NCBI GenBank assembly: GCA_046047235.1
Contig: JBJOII010000037.1
Span: 1-31,782, forward strand
Length of the DNA stretch: 31,782 bases
DNA from: JBMTVN01 sp046047235
GTDB lineage: Bacteria > Verrucomicrobiota > Verrucomicrobiia > Limisphaerales > JAHDYP01
Direction of reading: 5' to 3'
Shown: in pieces, positions 24,353 through 31,782 of the stretch
Layout of the letters: every line of letters begins with the position of its first letter
Position numbering within the stretch: the stretch's first letter is position 1
Program-made: the position numbers and the translations under genes
Notes under the pieces: model-generated
Told to the model about the DNA's origin: nothing
What the model saw: only the letters and a program-made list of their open reading frames with translations
Database searches by the model: none

Positions 24353-25015
24353 TCAGTCCCCCCCGCCCAACTCCGCAAACTTCAACGGATAACATGCCGC
24401 ACACAAAACCTCCCCATCCAAACTCAACCCACCCATCACCGCCTCCCCACACCCATCGCACCGCTGCTCCTTCTGCCGCCTCGCAAGATAACTGTACTGC
24501 AAAACATCATGGGTGCACCCGTGAACCCCAATCGCATGATCCTTCAACGTCGCCTCCAGCTCGAAACCCAAACCCCGAAACAACTCAATCGCCTCCAGCT
24601 GGTCCGGTGTCATCCTCGCAACCACTTTCAATACCCCCACCTCCAACGCCACCTCAAAGGCCATCTCCAATAATAACCGCCCCACACCACAACCCCGCAC
24701 CTCCTCCGCCACTACCACCCGAATCTCCGCCACATGCCGCATCCACCTCGCCCGACCCCGATCAAATGTCGCATACCCCACAATCCGCCCCCCCTCCCAA
24801 GCCACAATCGTAATCAATGTCCCCTCCCCAGCCTCACGCCCCCAAACCTCCACCTCCGCCGCTTGCGTAATGTCCTGATGCAAAAATAAAAGGTCGTTCG
24901 GCGGTAACCCCCGTGCAAATAACACCAGCGCCTCCGCATCAGCGTCCCCCAACCAACGCAACTCAACCACCCGCCCCTTCAACACATATTCCTTCGGTAA
25001 CTCGTGCTTCCTCAT
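24353..25015 (-). CDS. GNAT acetyltransferase with C-terminal zinc ribbon
   Basis: A 220-residue protein. Residues 1-175 are a GNAT domain: the acetyl-CoA loop is in EEVRGCGVGRLLLEMAFE (R-G-x-G-x-G/A), followed by ALEVGVLKVVARMTPDQLEA and LFRGLGFELEATLKDH. A short C-terminal module has two CxxC knuckles, CDGCG and CAACYP, separated by about 15 residues, which should bind zinc. The substrate is unknown; the ribbon may help bind protein or nucleic acid. The ATG at 25015 has GAGAGG 8 nt upstream and is preferred over the GTG at 25022-25024. Confidence 0.85.
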   Translation of the reverse strand: MRKHELPKEYVLKGRVVELRWLGDADAEALVLFARGLPPNDLLFLHQDITQAAEVEVWGREAGEGTLITIVAWEGGRIVGYATFDRGRARWMRHVAEIRVVVAEEVRGCGVGRLLLEMAFEVALEVGVLKVVARMTPDQLEAIELFRGLGFELEATLKDHAIGVHGCTHDVLQYSYLARRQKEQRCDGCGEAVMGGLSLDGEVLCAACYPLKFAELGGGD

Positions 25016-25468
25016 AAAAGACACCTCTCGGATTCCGGTTCTCTGGGTACAACAGCACCATCAAACCATCCGCCACCAAGCACAAGCCCAATCTCCCACC
25101 CCAACCCACCCCGCCAGCCCAATGAATAAGCCCACACGAAAACCAGTCCAACCAACAGCTCGACCACTACAACGAGGCCACACCATGAAAAAGCCCCCCT
25201 CCTGGAACCCTCAACCCCAGGCAAACCACCCAGCCAAACCCCGGGTCCATATCCGCCGTAAAACAGCCATCCACCCCACTACCCATACCTGCCAACCAAC
25301 ACCCTCCGATTGGTGCCAACTCGAAAACCTCCGCCCCTGGCACCCCGTCGGCCTCTCCAAAATCTAAAACGCCAACACTCGCTCCTCTCTCTCCACTCCT
25401 CTCTTCCCTCTCCCGACATTTGACCTGACCCCCATCCACGCGGACTATACGGTGTTCCATCGATCACC
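25016..25468. other. Intergenic region between divergent GNAT and ABC genes
   Basis: 453 bp between the starts of the GNAT gene and the ABC ATPase gene. It holds one possible small gene (25185-25367) and a weak promoter-like pair before the ABC gene: TTGACC at 25420-25425 and, 17 bp later, GACTAT at 25443-25448. Nothing else is recognised. Confidence 0.6.
25185..25367 (+). CDS. Possible small basic protein
   Basis: A 60-codon frame from the ATG at 25185, with GAGG 7 nt upstream. It encodes a basic, Pro- and His-rich peptide (MKKPPSWNPQPQ at the start, LRPWHPVGLSKI at the end) with two Cys residues. Codon endings in its second half are mostly C, like the real plus-strand genes. There is no known family. 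An antisense frame of similar length also exists, so this call is uncertain. It is compatible with a short unrecognised gene or with chance in C-rich DNA. Confidence 0.3.
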   Translation: MKKPPSWNPQPQANHPAKPRVHIRRKTAIHPTTHTCQPTPSDWCQLENLRPWHPVGLSKI

Positions 25469-26374
25469 ATGTTCGCCGCCGAAATCACTCAAGTCACCAA
25501 ACGTTTCGGACAAAAACTCGCCGTCGACCAGCTCAGCCTGAAAGTCCCCCAAGGCTCCATCTACGGCTTCATCGGCCCCAACGGCTCCGGAAAAACCACA
25601 ACACTCCGGATGATGCTCAATATCCTCCTGCCCGATAGCGGCAGCATCCAGCTGTTCAACTCCTCCACCCCCGCCGCCAGCTGCCACCGCATCGGTTACC
25701 TCCCCGAAGAACGCGGCCTCTACCGCCGCATGAAAGTGCGCGAACACCTCCAGTTCCTCGCCGAACTCCGCGGCTTCACCCAGCCCAACCCAACCATCAA
25801 CCTCTGGCTCGAACGACTCGACCTCCTCGCCTACGCCAATAAAAAAGTCGAAACGCTCAGCAAAGGCATGAGCCAAAAAGTCCAGTTCATCGCCGCCGCC
25901 CTCAACCAACCGGAATTCCTCATCCTCGATGAACCCTTCAGCGGACTCGACCCCGTCAATGCCGATACCATCCGCCAGGCCATCCTCGAATTGCGCCAGT
26001 CCGGATCCACCATCATCTTCAGCACCCACGATATGACCGCCGCCGAATCACTCTGCGACTTCATCTTCATGATCTTCCAGGGCCGCAAGGTCCTCGATGG
26101 CACCCTCAGTGATATCCAGTCCCAATACCCGGCAGAAACCATCCGCGTCCGCATCCCCCAGCACCCCTCCCTCCTCCAATCCCTCCCCGGAGTGGCACAC
26201 GTCGAACAACAGAACCACCACCACACGTTAAAACTCCTCCCCAACGCTAACCCCCAAACCATCCTCCAGTCCCTCGCCTCCCAATCCCCCGTCGAACTCT
26301 TCGAAATCGCTAAACCTACGCTCCACGAAATCTTCGTCCGGATCGCCCGGCCCAATTCCAACCCCACACCCTAA
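25469..26374 (+). CDS. ABC transporter ATPase (NatA-like)
   Basis: A 301-residue nucleotide-binding subunit. Walker A is GPNGSGKTTT (about 36-45), the signature is LSKGMSQKVQ, Walker B is FLILDEPFSGLDP and the switch His is in STHDM. After the ATPase core (to about 225) there is a C-terminal extension of the DUF4162 type (IRVRIPQHPSLLQSLPGVAH to HEIFVRIA), as in NatA-like exporters. It drives the permease encoded 8 bp downstream. The exported substrate cannot be told; NatAB-type systems export Na+ or other compounds. Confidence 0.93.
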   Translation: MFAAEITQVTKRFGQKLAVDQLSLKVPQGSIYGFIGPNGSGKTTTLRMMLNILLPDSGSIQLFNSSTPAASCHRIGYLPEERGLYRRMKVREHLQFLAELRGFTQPNPTINLWLERLDLLAYANKKVETLSKGMSQKVQFIAAALNQPEFLILDEPFSGLDPVNADTIRQAILELRQSGSTIIFSTHDMTAAESLCDFIFMIFQGRKVLDGTLSDIQSQYPAETIRVRIPQHPSLLQSLPGVAHVEQQNHHHTLKLLPNANPQTILQSLASQSPVELFEIAKPTLHEIFVRIARPNSNPTP

Positions 26375-26382
26375 CCACCCCC

Positions 26383-27714
26383 ATGAAACCCTCCACCACC
26401 CGCCAAACGCTCGCTGTCGCCAAACGCGAATACCTCGCCACGGTCCGCACCAAAGGCTTCCTCATCGGACTCTTCCTCCTCCCCCTGCTCATGTTCGGCG
26501 CCATCCTCGTCATCCCACTCTTCCAAGGCTATCGCGATACCGCCGACCGACATATCGCCGTCATCGATCACACTCACCGCATCCAAACTGCCATCACCAA
26601 CGCCGCCACCGAGCGCAACCAAAACCACATTCGCCACCTCACCTCAGGTAAAAAACACGCCCCCGCTTACCTCATCGAAATCATCCCCCCAAACCCCACC
26701 AACCCCCAAATCCAACGCCTCACCCTCTCCGATCGCGTCCGCTCAAAAAATCTCCACGCGTTCGTCGAAATCGGACCCGATGTCATCCACCCCGGCACGA
26801 ACTCCCAAACCTCCGGTATGAGCTACCACTCCCCTGGGGCAGCCCTCGATGAAGCCCGCGGCTGGCTCGCCAATACCATCAACCAGCAACTGCGACGCCT
26901 CCGCCTCGCCGATGCCGGCCTTAATGAAAAGCAAATGCCCGAACTCTTCCGCTCCGAATCCCTCGAACCCATGAGCCTCCTCTCCACCAACACCGCCACC
27001 GGCTCCATCCAACAAGCCGAACGCCATAACGAACTCGAAGCCGTCATCGGCCCCGCTGCCCTCGCCCTCATCATGTACCTCATGATCCTCATGGCCGCCC
27101 TCCCCATGCTCAACGCCGTCATGGAAGAAAAAACCCAGCGAATCGCCGAAGTCCTCCTCGGCTCCACACCCCCCTTCGCCCTCATGGCCGGCAAAATCCT
27201 CAGCGCCCTCGCAGTCGCCCTCACCGGCGCATCCATCTACGTCGCCCTCGGTATCAGCTCCGGCTCCTACCTCGCCGCCCTCCAATACATCCCCTGGTCC
27301 ATCCTGCCCTGGTTCCTCCTCTACCTTTGCCCAGCCATCATCATGTTCGCCGCCATCAGCGCCGCACTCGGCGCCGCCTGTAACGACCCCAAAGATGCCC
27401 AAAACCTCACCTTCCCCGTCATCCTTCCAGCTATCCTCCCCATGTTCTTCCTCGGCCCCGTCCTCCGTGACCCCGCCAGCCCCCTCTCCACCATCCTCTC
27501 CCTCTTCCCCCCATTTACCCCCGTCCTCATGCTCATCCGCCTCGGACACCCCGCCGGCGCACCCCCATGGCAAGGCGCCCTCGGACTGCTCGGAATCCTC
27601 CTCGCCGCCACGCTCACGGTCTGGATCGCCAGCCGCATCTTCCGCGTCGCCATCCTCACCCAAGGCGCCACCCCACGCCTGCTCGACCTCCTCCGCTGGA
27701 CCCTCAAAGGCTAA
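26383..27714 (+). CDS. ABC-2 type permease (NatB-like)
   Basis: A 443-residue permease. One membrane helix lies near residues 25-48 (GFLIGLFLLPLLMFGAILVI), followed by a large external domain (about 50-220) and a C-terminal block of about five helices, with ALALIMYLMILMAALPMLNA, then NAVMEEKTQRIAEVLLGSTP and PVILPAILPMFFLGPVL. This is the NatB layout, with the typical coupling segment EEKTQRIAEVLLGS. It pairs with the ATPase 8 bp upstream. Substrate unknown. Its stop is followed at once by the heptamer-rich spacer. Confidence 0.92.
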   Translation: MKPSTTRQTLAVAKREYLATVRTKGFLIGLFLLPLLMFGAILVIPLFQGYRDTADRHIAVIDHTHRIQTAITNAATERNQNHIRHLTSGKKHAPAYLIEIIPPNPTNPQIQRLTLSDRVRSKNLHAFVEIGPDVIHPGTNSQTSGMSYHSPGAALDEARGWLANTINQQLRRLRLADAGLNEKQMPELFRSESLEPMSLLSTNTATGSIQQAERHNELEAVIGPAALALIMYLMILMAALPMLNAVMEEKTQRIAEVLLGSTPPFALMAGKILSALAVALTGASIYVALGISSGSYLAALQYIPWSILPWFLLYLCPAIIMFAAISAALGAACNDPKDAQNLTFPVILPAILPMFFLGPVLRDPASPLSTILSLFPPFTPVLMLIRLGHPAGAPPWQGALGLLGILLAATLTVWIASRIFRVAILTQGATPRLLDLLRWTLKG

Positions 27715-27864
27715 CCCCCCCCAGCTCACACCAACCCCCGCGCTCCGCGCCTACCGCTCTACTCCCACATCCCTCCAGCTCTCCCTCTCGCGCGAAACGC
27801 CTGTCCCCCAGCTCCTTGCTCTATCCCATCTCCGATCTCCCATATCCCATATCCCATATCCCAA
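27715..27864. repeat. Convergent-gene spacer with heptamer units
   Basis: The spacer starts directly after the permease stop with a C-run followed by AGCTC and contains AACGCCTGTCCC at 27796-27807, as in the spacer at 21885. It ends with six 7-bp units at 27822-27863: TATCCCA, TCTCCGA, TCTCCCA and TATCCCA three times. Units such as TACCGCT near 27753 match the first tract in the window. The Gfo/Idh/MocA gene ends right after it. Confidence 0.75.
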
Positions 27865-29229
27865 TCAATACTCCCGATCCTTCTTCACCCCGGGATCCGG
27901 AACCGGCACCAAACCATCCGCATCCGGTTGCACCGGCGCCGGACTGTTCTCCTTCAACTCCGCCACCCCCGGAGCAAACTCATGCTCCAACGCCATCATC
28001 TGCTCCAACGTAATCACCTGACCCGTGTGCGCCGCCATCCGCCCCATCGATGTCACTAAACTCGCCATCGCCCCACGCTCCACCTCGTTATACGGCTTGT
28101 CCTCCCGGATCGCTTCCACCAAGTCGTCCCACTCCAGTTGATACGGATTCGGCTCAGGTTGCGGAAACGCCCACAACATGTTGTCCCGCGTCATGTCCTG
28201 CCCCTTAAACGTCCGTACCCGACCCGGCGTGTGCGCCGCCGTCGATACAATCCCCGAACCCTTTGTCCCATGCACATAGCTCGCAAACTCGTCATGACAC
28301 CCGTTAATCGCCCTCCCCGTGAAAAAGAACTTCATCCCGTCCGCATACGTATACTCCACCGCATAATTATCAAAATTCTGGTCAATCGAATCCCCCCGGA
28401 AATGACGACCGCCAGTCGCATGCGCCTTCACCGGCCACGACCCCTTCATCCAACAACACTCGTCGACCTGATGAATGTTGTAGTCACTAAATAAACCCCC
28501 GCTCGCCCACAAAAACCCATGAAACCGACGAATCTGATGCATCACGTCCGACATCCGCTCAGGCGTCTTCGAAGCCAACCCCGCCCTCCCACCCATCCGA
28601 TACGCCCGCAACATCGTCATCTCCCCAATCTCCCCATCCTGCAACCGCTGCAATAACTGCTGCCGGCCGCGACAATGCCGCACCATCAAACCCACCCCGA
28701 CCTTCAAATTCTTCGCCTCCGCCTGCTTCGCCAACTCAATCATCCTTCGCGTCGTCGGCGCATCCACCGTCACCGGCTTCTCCATGAAAACATTCAACCC
28801 CTTCTCAATCGCATACTTGAAATGCACCCAACGAAATGCCGGCGGAGTCGTGAATACCGCAATGTCCCCAGGCTTCAAACAATCCATCGCCTTCTTATAC
28901 GCATCAAAACCCAAAAACTGACGATCCCCAGGCACCTCCACCTGCTTCCCATGCCCGTTCTGCAAATTCTCATAGCTGTTCCTCAACTTGTCAGGAAATA
29001 CATCCGCCATCGCAACCAGCTTCATCGGCCCCGTCTTCGTCGATAACGCATTGGACGCCGCACCCGTCCCCCGACCCCCACACCCAATCAACGCCACCTG
29101 TATCACATCACTCGACGCCGCATGCACATGCGGTAACGCCACCCCAGCCAAAGCCGATACCCCCGCAATGCGCCCCGACTGCTTGATAAATTCACGCCGA
29201 CTGCTCTTGGTGTTAGAAGTAGTATTCAT
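27865..29229 (-). CDS. Tat-exported Gfo/Idh/MocA oxidoreductase
   Basis: A 454-residue protein. SRREFIKQSGRIAGVSALAG near the start is a twin-arginine signal. The NAD(P)-binding Rossmann motif is ALIGCGGRGTG, and the family EKP motif lies in NVFMEKPVTVDAPT. The C-terminal substrate domain includes DYNIHQVDECCWMKGSWPVK. Exported members are abundant in these phyla and oxidise or isomerise sugars and sugar acids, sometimes as keto-sugar makers for DUF1080 hydrolases; the substrate here is unknown. The ATG at 29229 is used; a TTG two codons upstream is less likely. It is divergent from the CE15 gene, with a large inverted repeat between them. Confidence 0.92.
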   Translation of the reverse strand: MNTTSNTKSSRREFIKQSGRIAGVSALAGVALPHVHAASSDVIQVALIGCGGRGTGAASNALSTKTGPMKLVAMADVFPDKLRNSYENLQNGHGKQVEVPGDRQFLGFDAYKKAMDCLKPGDIAVFTTPPAFRWVHFKYAIEKGLNVFMEKPVTVDAPTTRRMIELAKQAEAKNLKVGVGLMVRHCRGRQQLLQRLQDGEIGEMTMLRAYRMGGRAGLASKTPERMSDVMHQIRRFHGFLWASGGLFSDYNIHQVDECCWMKGSWPVKAHATGGRHFRGDSIDQNFDNYAVEYTYADGMKFFFTGRAINGCHDEFASYVHGTKGSGIVSTAAHTPGRVRTFKGQDMTRDNMLWAFPQPEPNPYQLEWDDLVEAIREDKPYNEVERGAMASLVTSMGRMAAHTGQVITLEQMMALEHEFAPGVAELKENSPAPVQPDADGLVPVPDPGVKKDREY

Positions 29230-29297
29230 ATGCAAAAGGGGAAGATTTCCACCACCTTACTCTGACATCCCACAAACGGAAGACAAAATCACAGCCT

Positions 29298-29345
29298 GAT
29301 TTGCACGGCTTCGTGTTACCGCCTTCACACGAAACCGTGCAAATC
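29298..29345. repeat. Long inverted repeat between divergent genes
   Basis: The arms are GATTTGCACGG (29298-29308) with CCGTGCAAATC (29335-29345), then TTCGTGT (29310-29316) with ACACGAA (29327-29333). There is one C/A mismatch between the two stems and a 10-nt loop at 29317-29326. It lies in the 177-bp region between the Gfo/Idh/MocA and CE15 starts. No T-run follows on either strand. It may be an operator, a transcribed hairpin or a dispersed repeat. Confidence 0.88.
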
Positions 29346-29371
29346 CCCAAGGCCCACCCCCCCCGCAAAAC

Positions 29372-29400
29372 TTGACACAACCCGCACTCCAAGACTTCAT
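29372..29400 (+). promoter_or_regulatory. Candidate promoter of the CE15 gene
   Basis: A perfect -35 TTGACA (29372-29377), a 17-bp spacer and a poor -10 CTTCAT (29395-29400). The -10 box ends 6 bp before the ATG at 29407, the same near-leaderless spacing as the promoter at 6035-6063. Confidence 0.4.
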
Positions 29401-29406
29401 CCTCAC

Positions 29407-30684
29407 ATGACCCGCCTGCCACTGCTCTTCGGCCTCAGCCTTACCCTTCTCACCCCAACCCACGCCGCCGACGCCAACTACGACGAAGCCAACGTGCCCC
29501 ATTACTCCCTGCCTAACCCCTTGCTCATGCAGGATGGCTCCCCCGTCACCACCCCCGAACAATGGCGCGCCCAACGCCGCCCCGAAATCCTCAAACTCTT
29601 CAGTAACGACGTCTACGGCCAAACACCCACCATCCCCACCCACCCCAAATTCGAAATCCTCAGCGAAGATCCCGCCGCTCTAAACGGTCTCGCCAAACGC
29701 AAAGAAATCCGCGTCTACCTCCTCGGAAATAACCAGGACCCATACTTCGATCTGCTTCTCTATACCCCCGCCAATACCAAAGGCCCCGTCCCCGCCTTCC
29801 TCGGACTCAACTTCGGCGGAAACCATACAATCCACCCCGACCCCACCATCCGCATCTCCCAACGCTGGATGCGAAACCAGAAAGAAAAAGGCATCGAAAA
29901 CAACCGCGCCACAGAAGCCAGCCGCGGCACCGCCGCCAGCCGGTGGCCTGTCGACCTCATCGTCCAATCCGGATTCGGCGTCGCCACAGTCTATTGTGGC
30001 GACTTCGAACCCGACCACGCCGAAGGCTGGAAAGACGGCATCCGCGCCCATTTCAGCCCCGATGGACCCAGCACCCAATGGCAACCCTCCGACTGGGGCT
30101 GCATCGGAGCCTGGGCCTGGGGACTCTCCCGCGCCCTCGATTACCTCGAACAAGACCCCTCCGTCGATGCCGGTCACGTCGCGGTCCTCGGTCACTCCCG
30201 CCTCGGCAAAACCTCACTTTGGGCCGGCGCCCAGGACGAGCGCTTCGCCATCGTCATCTCCAATAACTCCGGCGAAGGTGGCGCCGCCCTCGCCCGACGT
30301 TGCTTCGGCGAAACCACCGCAATCATCAACCGCGCCTTCCCCCACTGGTTCTGCCACAAGTTCAAGACCTACGCAGACCACGAAGACCTGATCCCCGTTG
30401 ACCAACACCAACTCCTAGCCCTCGTCGCCCCCCGCCCCCTCTACGTCGCCAGTGCCGAACAGGACCAATGGGCCGACCCCAAAGGAGAATACCTCGCCGC
30501 CTTCCACGCCTCAGCAGTCTATAAACTCCTCGGCCTCCCCGGCCTCCCCTCCGCAGAAATGCCCCCCGCCAGCCAAAGTGTGGGCGAATACGTCGGCTAC
30601 CACCTCCGCCCAGGCCAACACGACATCACCCGCTATGACTGGGAACAATACCTCCTCTTCGCCAAACGCCACTGGAAACTCTAA
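29407..30684 (+). CDS. Secreted CE15 glucuronoyl esterase-like enzyme
   Basis: A 425-residue protein with a signal peptide (residues 1-20, cleaved after THA). It is an alpha/beta hydrolase of the bacterial CE15 type. The nucleophile Ser264 is in GHSRLGKTSLWAGA, with Arg265 and Lys268 as in the family. Glu290 in NNSGEGGAAL is a good candidate for the acid, and His405 in RPGQHDITRYDW for the catalytic His. FPHWFCHKF and PVDQHQLLALVAPRPLYVAS are further family marks. Such enzymes cut ester links between lignin alcohols and glucuronic acid on xylan. The divergent Gfo/Idh/MocA gene suggests joint use in plant-polymer breakdown. Confidence 0.9.
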   Translation: MTRLPLLFGLSLTLLTPTHAADANYDEANVPHYSLPNPLLMQDGSPVTTPEQWRAQRRPEILKLFSNDVYGQTPTIPTHPKFEILSEDPAALNGLAKRKEIRVYLLGNNQDPYFDLLLYTPANTKGPVPAFLGLNFGGNHTIHPDPTIRISQRWMRNQKEKGIENNRATEASRGTAASRWPVDLIVQSGFGVATVYCGDFEPDHAEGWKDGIRAHFSPDGPSTQWQPSDWGCIGAWAWGLSRALDYLEQDPSVDAGHVAVLGHSRLGKTSLWAGAQDERFAIVISNNSGEGGAALARRCFGETTAIINRAFPHWFCHKFKTYADHEDLIPVDQHQLLALVAPRPLYVASAEQDQWADPKGEYLAAFHASAVYKLLGLPGLPSAEMPPASQSVGEYVGYHLRPGQHDITRYDWEQYLLFAKRHWKL

Positions 30685-30787
30685 ACCCCGCATGCCCAAC
30701 ACCCGGAAAGCCTCTGCCCGACCATCAAACACCCGCCTCCCCGCCATCTTTCTGCCCACTTAATCTCTCTGCCAAATCCCCAGGCTC

Positions 30788-30813
30788 TTGTCCCCCGGAT
30801 ACGCAGGGGACAA
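30788..30813. repeat. Inverted repeat downstream of CE15
   Basis: TTGTCCCC (30788-30795) and GGGGACAA (30806-30813) can form an 8-bp stem with a 10-nt loop. It lies in the 193-bp gap between the convergent CE15 and oxidoreductase genes. No T-run follows on the plus strand. Confidence 0.6.
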
Positions 30814-30869
30814 CACCCCCTCCCCATCCATGTCCATTCGCGGCAACTAAACCGCCTCCCCTTGGCGGT

Positions 30870-30900
30870 AAAACAGCTCAGGAGCACTCGTGCTCCTGAG
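30870..30900 (-). terminator. Intrinsic terminator overlapping a stop codon
   Basis: Perfect 11-bp arms CTCAGGAGCAC (30877-30887) and GTGCTCCTGAG (30890-30900) with a 2-nt spacer. Reading on the minus strand, the hairpin is followed by CTG and then TTTT (30870-30873). The TGA stop of the oxidoreductase gene (30878-30880) is inside the 3' arm, so the last codons form the terminator. Confidence 0.75.
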
Positions 30901-31782
30901 CCACATCACCACCCGACACCTTCCCGTCCGCATAAGAAATCGCCCCCGTCGGACACAATGCCACGCACTCATCCGCCACCTTCTGTATCCCCTCAGAAAA
31001 ATCGCGCCCGAACGGTGCCACCACCTGCACATCAAACCCGCGTCCCACAAAAGTCAGCCCCAGCGACTCTCCACCCCGCCCCGCCACGTCCACACAAATG
31101 CCGCACAAGATGCACTTGCCGGATTCGAAAATAACACCCCCAGGCCGCTCTACCTGCGCAAACCTCCGACGTTGACGACTAAACCGGTTCGGGTTCGCCC
31201 CATACATCTTCGCATAACTCTGCAACCCGCAATGCCCTGCCGCACGACAGTCGCAGTGCAAACAACGCCCCGCCTGCACCCGGGCTTCCTCATCACTAAA
31301 CAACCGGCCCACCCCACCCGTCACCGCCCCCTTCGGCGAACTCGACGCCGTCCGCATGAACTGCCGCAACTCCACCTCGTCCAACCTCCCCATCATGCTC
31401 GAAAAAGTCCGCGTCAGGCTGCGCATGGGTAACCCAACCAGAAACTGATGCACACACTCCGCCACGCCACGCCCCTCCGCCATCACGCGCACCAGCTGCT
31501 TCAACGGACGCACCGCACTGCCCGCGGCAAATACTCTCTCCGACCCCGCCTGTCCCGTCGAACCGTTTACCCGCAATCCCGTCGGACTGGACATCATCCC
31601 CATCTCCTCTGCCTCCCCTTCCCTCAACTTCCCCACTGCCACCACAACCGCATCATACTCCTGCTCCAACTCAACCAACTGAACCCCCGTCCCAAGCTCT
31701 ACCCCCAAACGAAACTCCACCACAAGGCGCTCCAATTGCCTCACCTCAAATTCAATCAGCTCATCCGGCAAAGCCTCCACCC
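30878..31782 (-). CDS. GltD-like FAD/Fe-S oxidoreductase, 3' part only
   Basis: About 300 C-terminal residues; the gene continues past the window edge, so the true start is not visible. The first 120 residues look like the end of a GltD-type pyridine nucleotide oxidoreductase (DAVVVAVGKL, then RVFAAGSAVRPLKQLVR and AEGRGVAECVHQFLVG). Cysteine motifs follow: CLHCDCRAAGHC, and a ferredoxin-like pair CILCGIC and CVALCPTGAI, joined by GLTFVGRGFDVQVVAPFG as in HoxU/NuoG-like [4Fe-4S] regions. It probably passes electrons between NAD(P)H, FAD and Fe-S clusters for a partner enzyme encoded upstream, outside the window. It ends in an intrinsic terminator. Confidence 0.85.
   Translation of the reverse strand, partial: VEALPDELIEFEVRQLERLVVEFRLGVELGTGVQLVELEQEYDAVVVAVGKLREGEAEEMGMMSSPTGLRVNGSTGQAGSERVFAAGSAVRPLKQLVRVMAEGRGVAECVHQFLVGLPMRSLTRTFSSMMGRLDEVELRQFMRTASSSPKGAVTGGVGRLFSDEEARVQAGRCLHCDCRAAGHCGLQSYAKMYGANPNRFSRQRRRFAQVERPGGVIFESGKCILCGICVDVAGRGGESLGLTFVGRGFDVQVVAPFGRDFSEGIQKVADECVALCPTGAISYADGKVSGGDVAQEHECS

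Noticed and set aside
25167..25460. Antisense open frame opposite the possible small gene
   Set aside because: No recognisable motif, no good ribosome binding site, and it would occupy the likely control region of the ABC operon.
26743..27729. Long open frame antisense to the ABC permease
   Set aside because: Its product is a Gly/Glu/Asp low-complexity sequence with no family features. It is a mirror of C-rich codons in a clear permease gene.

Overview
The window looks like a piece of a Verrucomicrobia chromosome (PVC superphylum). This is inferred from gene content alone: a secreted DUF1080 protein, an ECF-like sigma factor with the FPSTMWS opening seen in planctomycetes and verrucomicrobia, Tat-exported Gfo/Idh/MocA and aldo/keto reductases, a bacterial CE15 glucuronoyl esterase, a GH42 enzyme and a PduS/PduT microcompartment pair. 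The + strand is strikingly C-rich. Genes on + use C-ending codons and genes on - use G-ending codons, so the skew belongs to the DNA strand and not to the genes. Few starts have a clear Shine-Dalgarno sequence.

Layout. 1-168: heptanucleotide repeat tract. 198-1315 (+): DUF1080 protein and DciA/DUF721. 1514-2956 (-): a hypothetical and an ECF-like sigma factor. 3122-6029 (+): aldo/keto reductase, then an overlapping PduS-like iron-sulfur flavoprotein and PduT-like shell protein. 6072-8275 (+): polyprenyl diphosphate synthase, RpoE-like sigma factor and a one-pass membrane protein that may be its anti-sigma. 8336-14810 (-): a seven-gene signalling/envelope cluster (CheX-like, REC-pseudoREC-STAS, secreted protein, TPR protein, FlgN-like coiled coil, NtrC-type activator, HD phosphohydrolase), with a divergent HDOD gene at 14954-15883. 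16000-20747 (-): TPR lipoprotein, glycosyltransferase, SelW-like selenoprotein, FIST protein and TrmB. 20853-21884 (+): O-methyltransferase. 21991-25015 (-): GH42 protein and a GNAT/zinc-ribbon protein. 25469-27714 (+): ABC exporter pair. 27865-30684: divergent Gfo/Idh/MocA and CE15 genes. 30878-end (-): 3' part of an FAD/Fe-S oxidoreductase.

The strongest hidden signal is at 17903-18136 (-). It is a complete 77-residue SelW/Rdx-family gene whose redox motif reads Cys-Ala-Ala-TGA, with a good ribosome binding site and a SECIS-like hairpin just after the TGA. Ordinary gene calling would miss it. Other points to follow are the PduS/PduT pair with no other shell gene in view, a GH42 protein whose acid/base Glu is Gly, a receiver domain whose phospho-acceptor Asp is Ser, related heptamer-rich spacers between convergent genes, and large hairpins at 24258-24301 and 29298-29345.

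Functionally the window mixes plant-polysaccharide use (CE15, GH42, DUF1080, Gfo/Idh/MocA), core functions (DciA, TrmB, prenyl synthase) and a signalling cluster that has no histidine kinase in view. No tRNA, rRNA, CRISPR array, transposase or integrase was seen.
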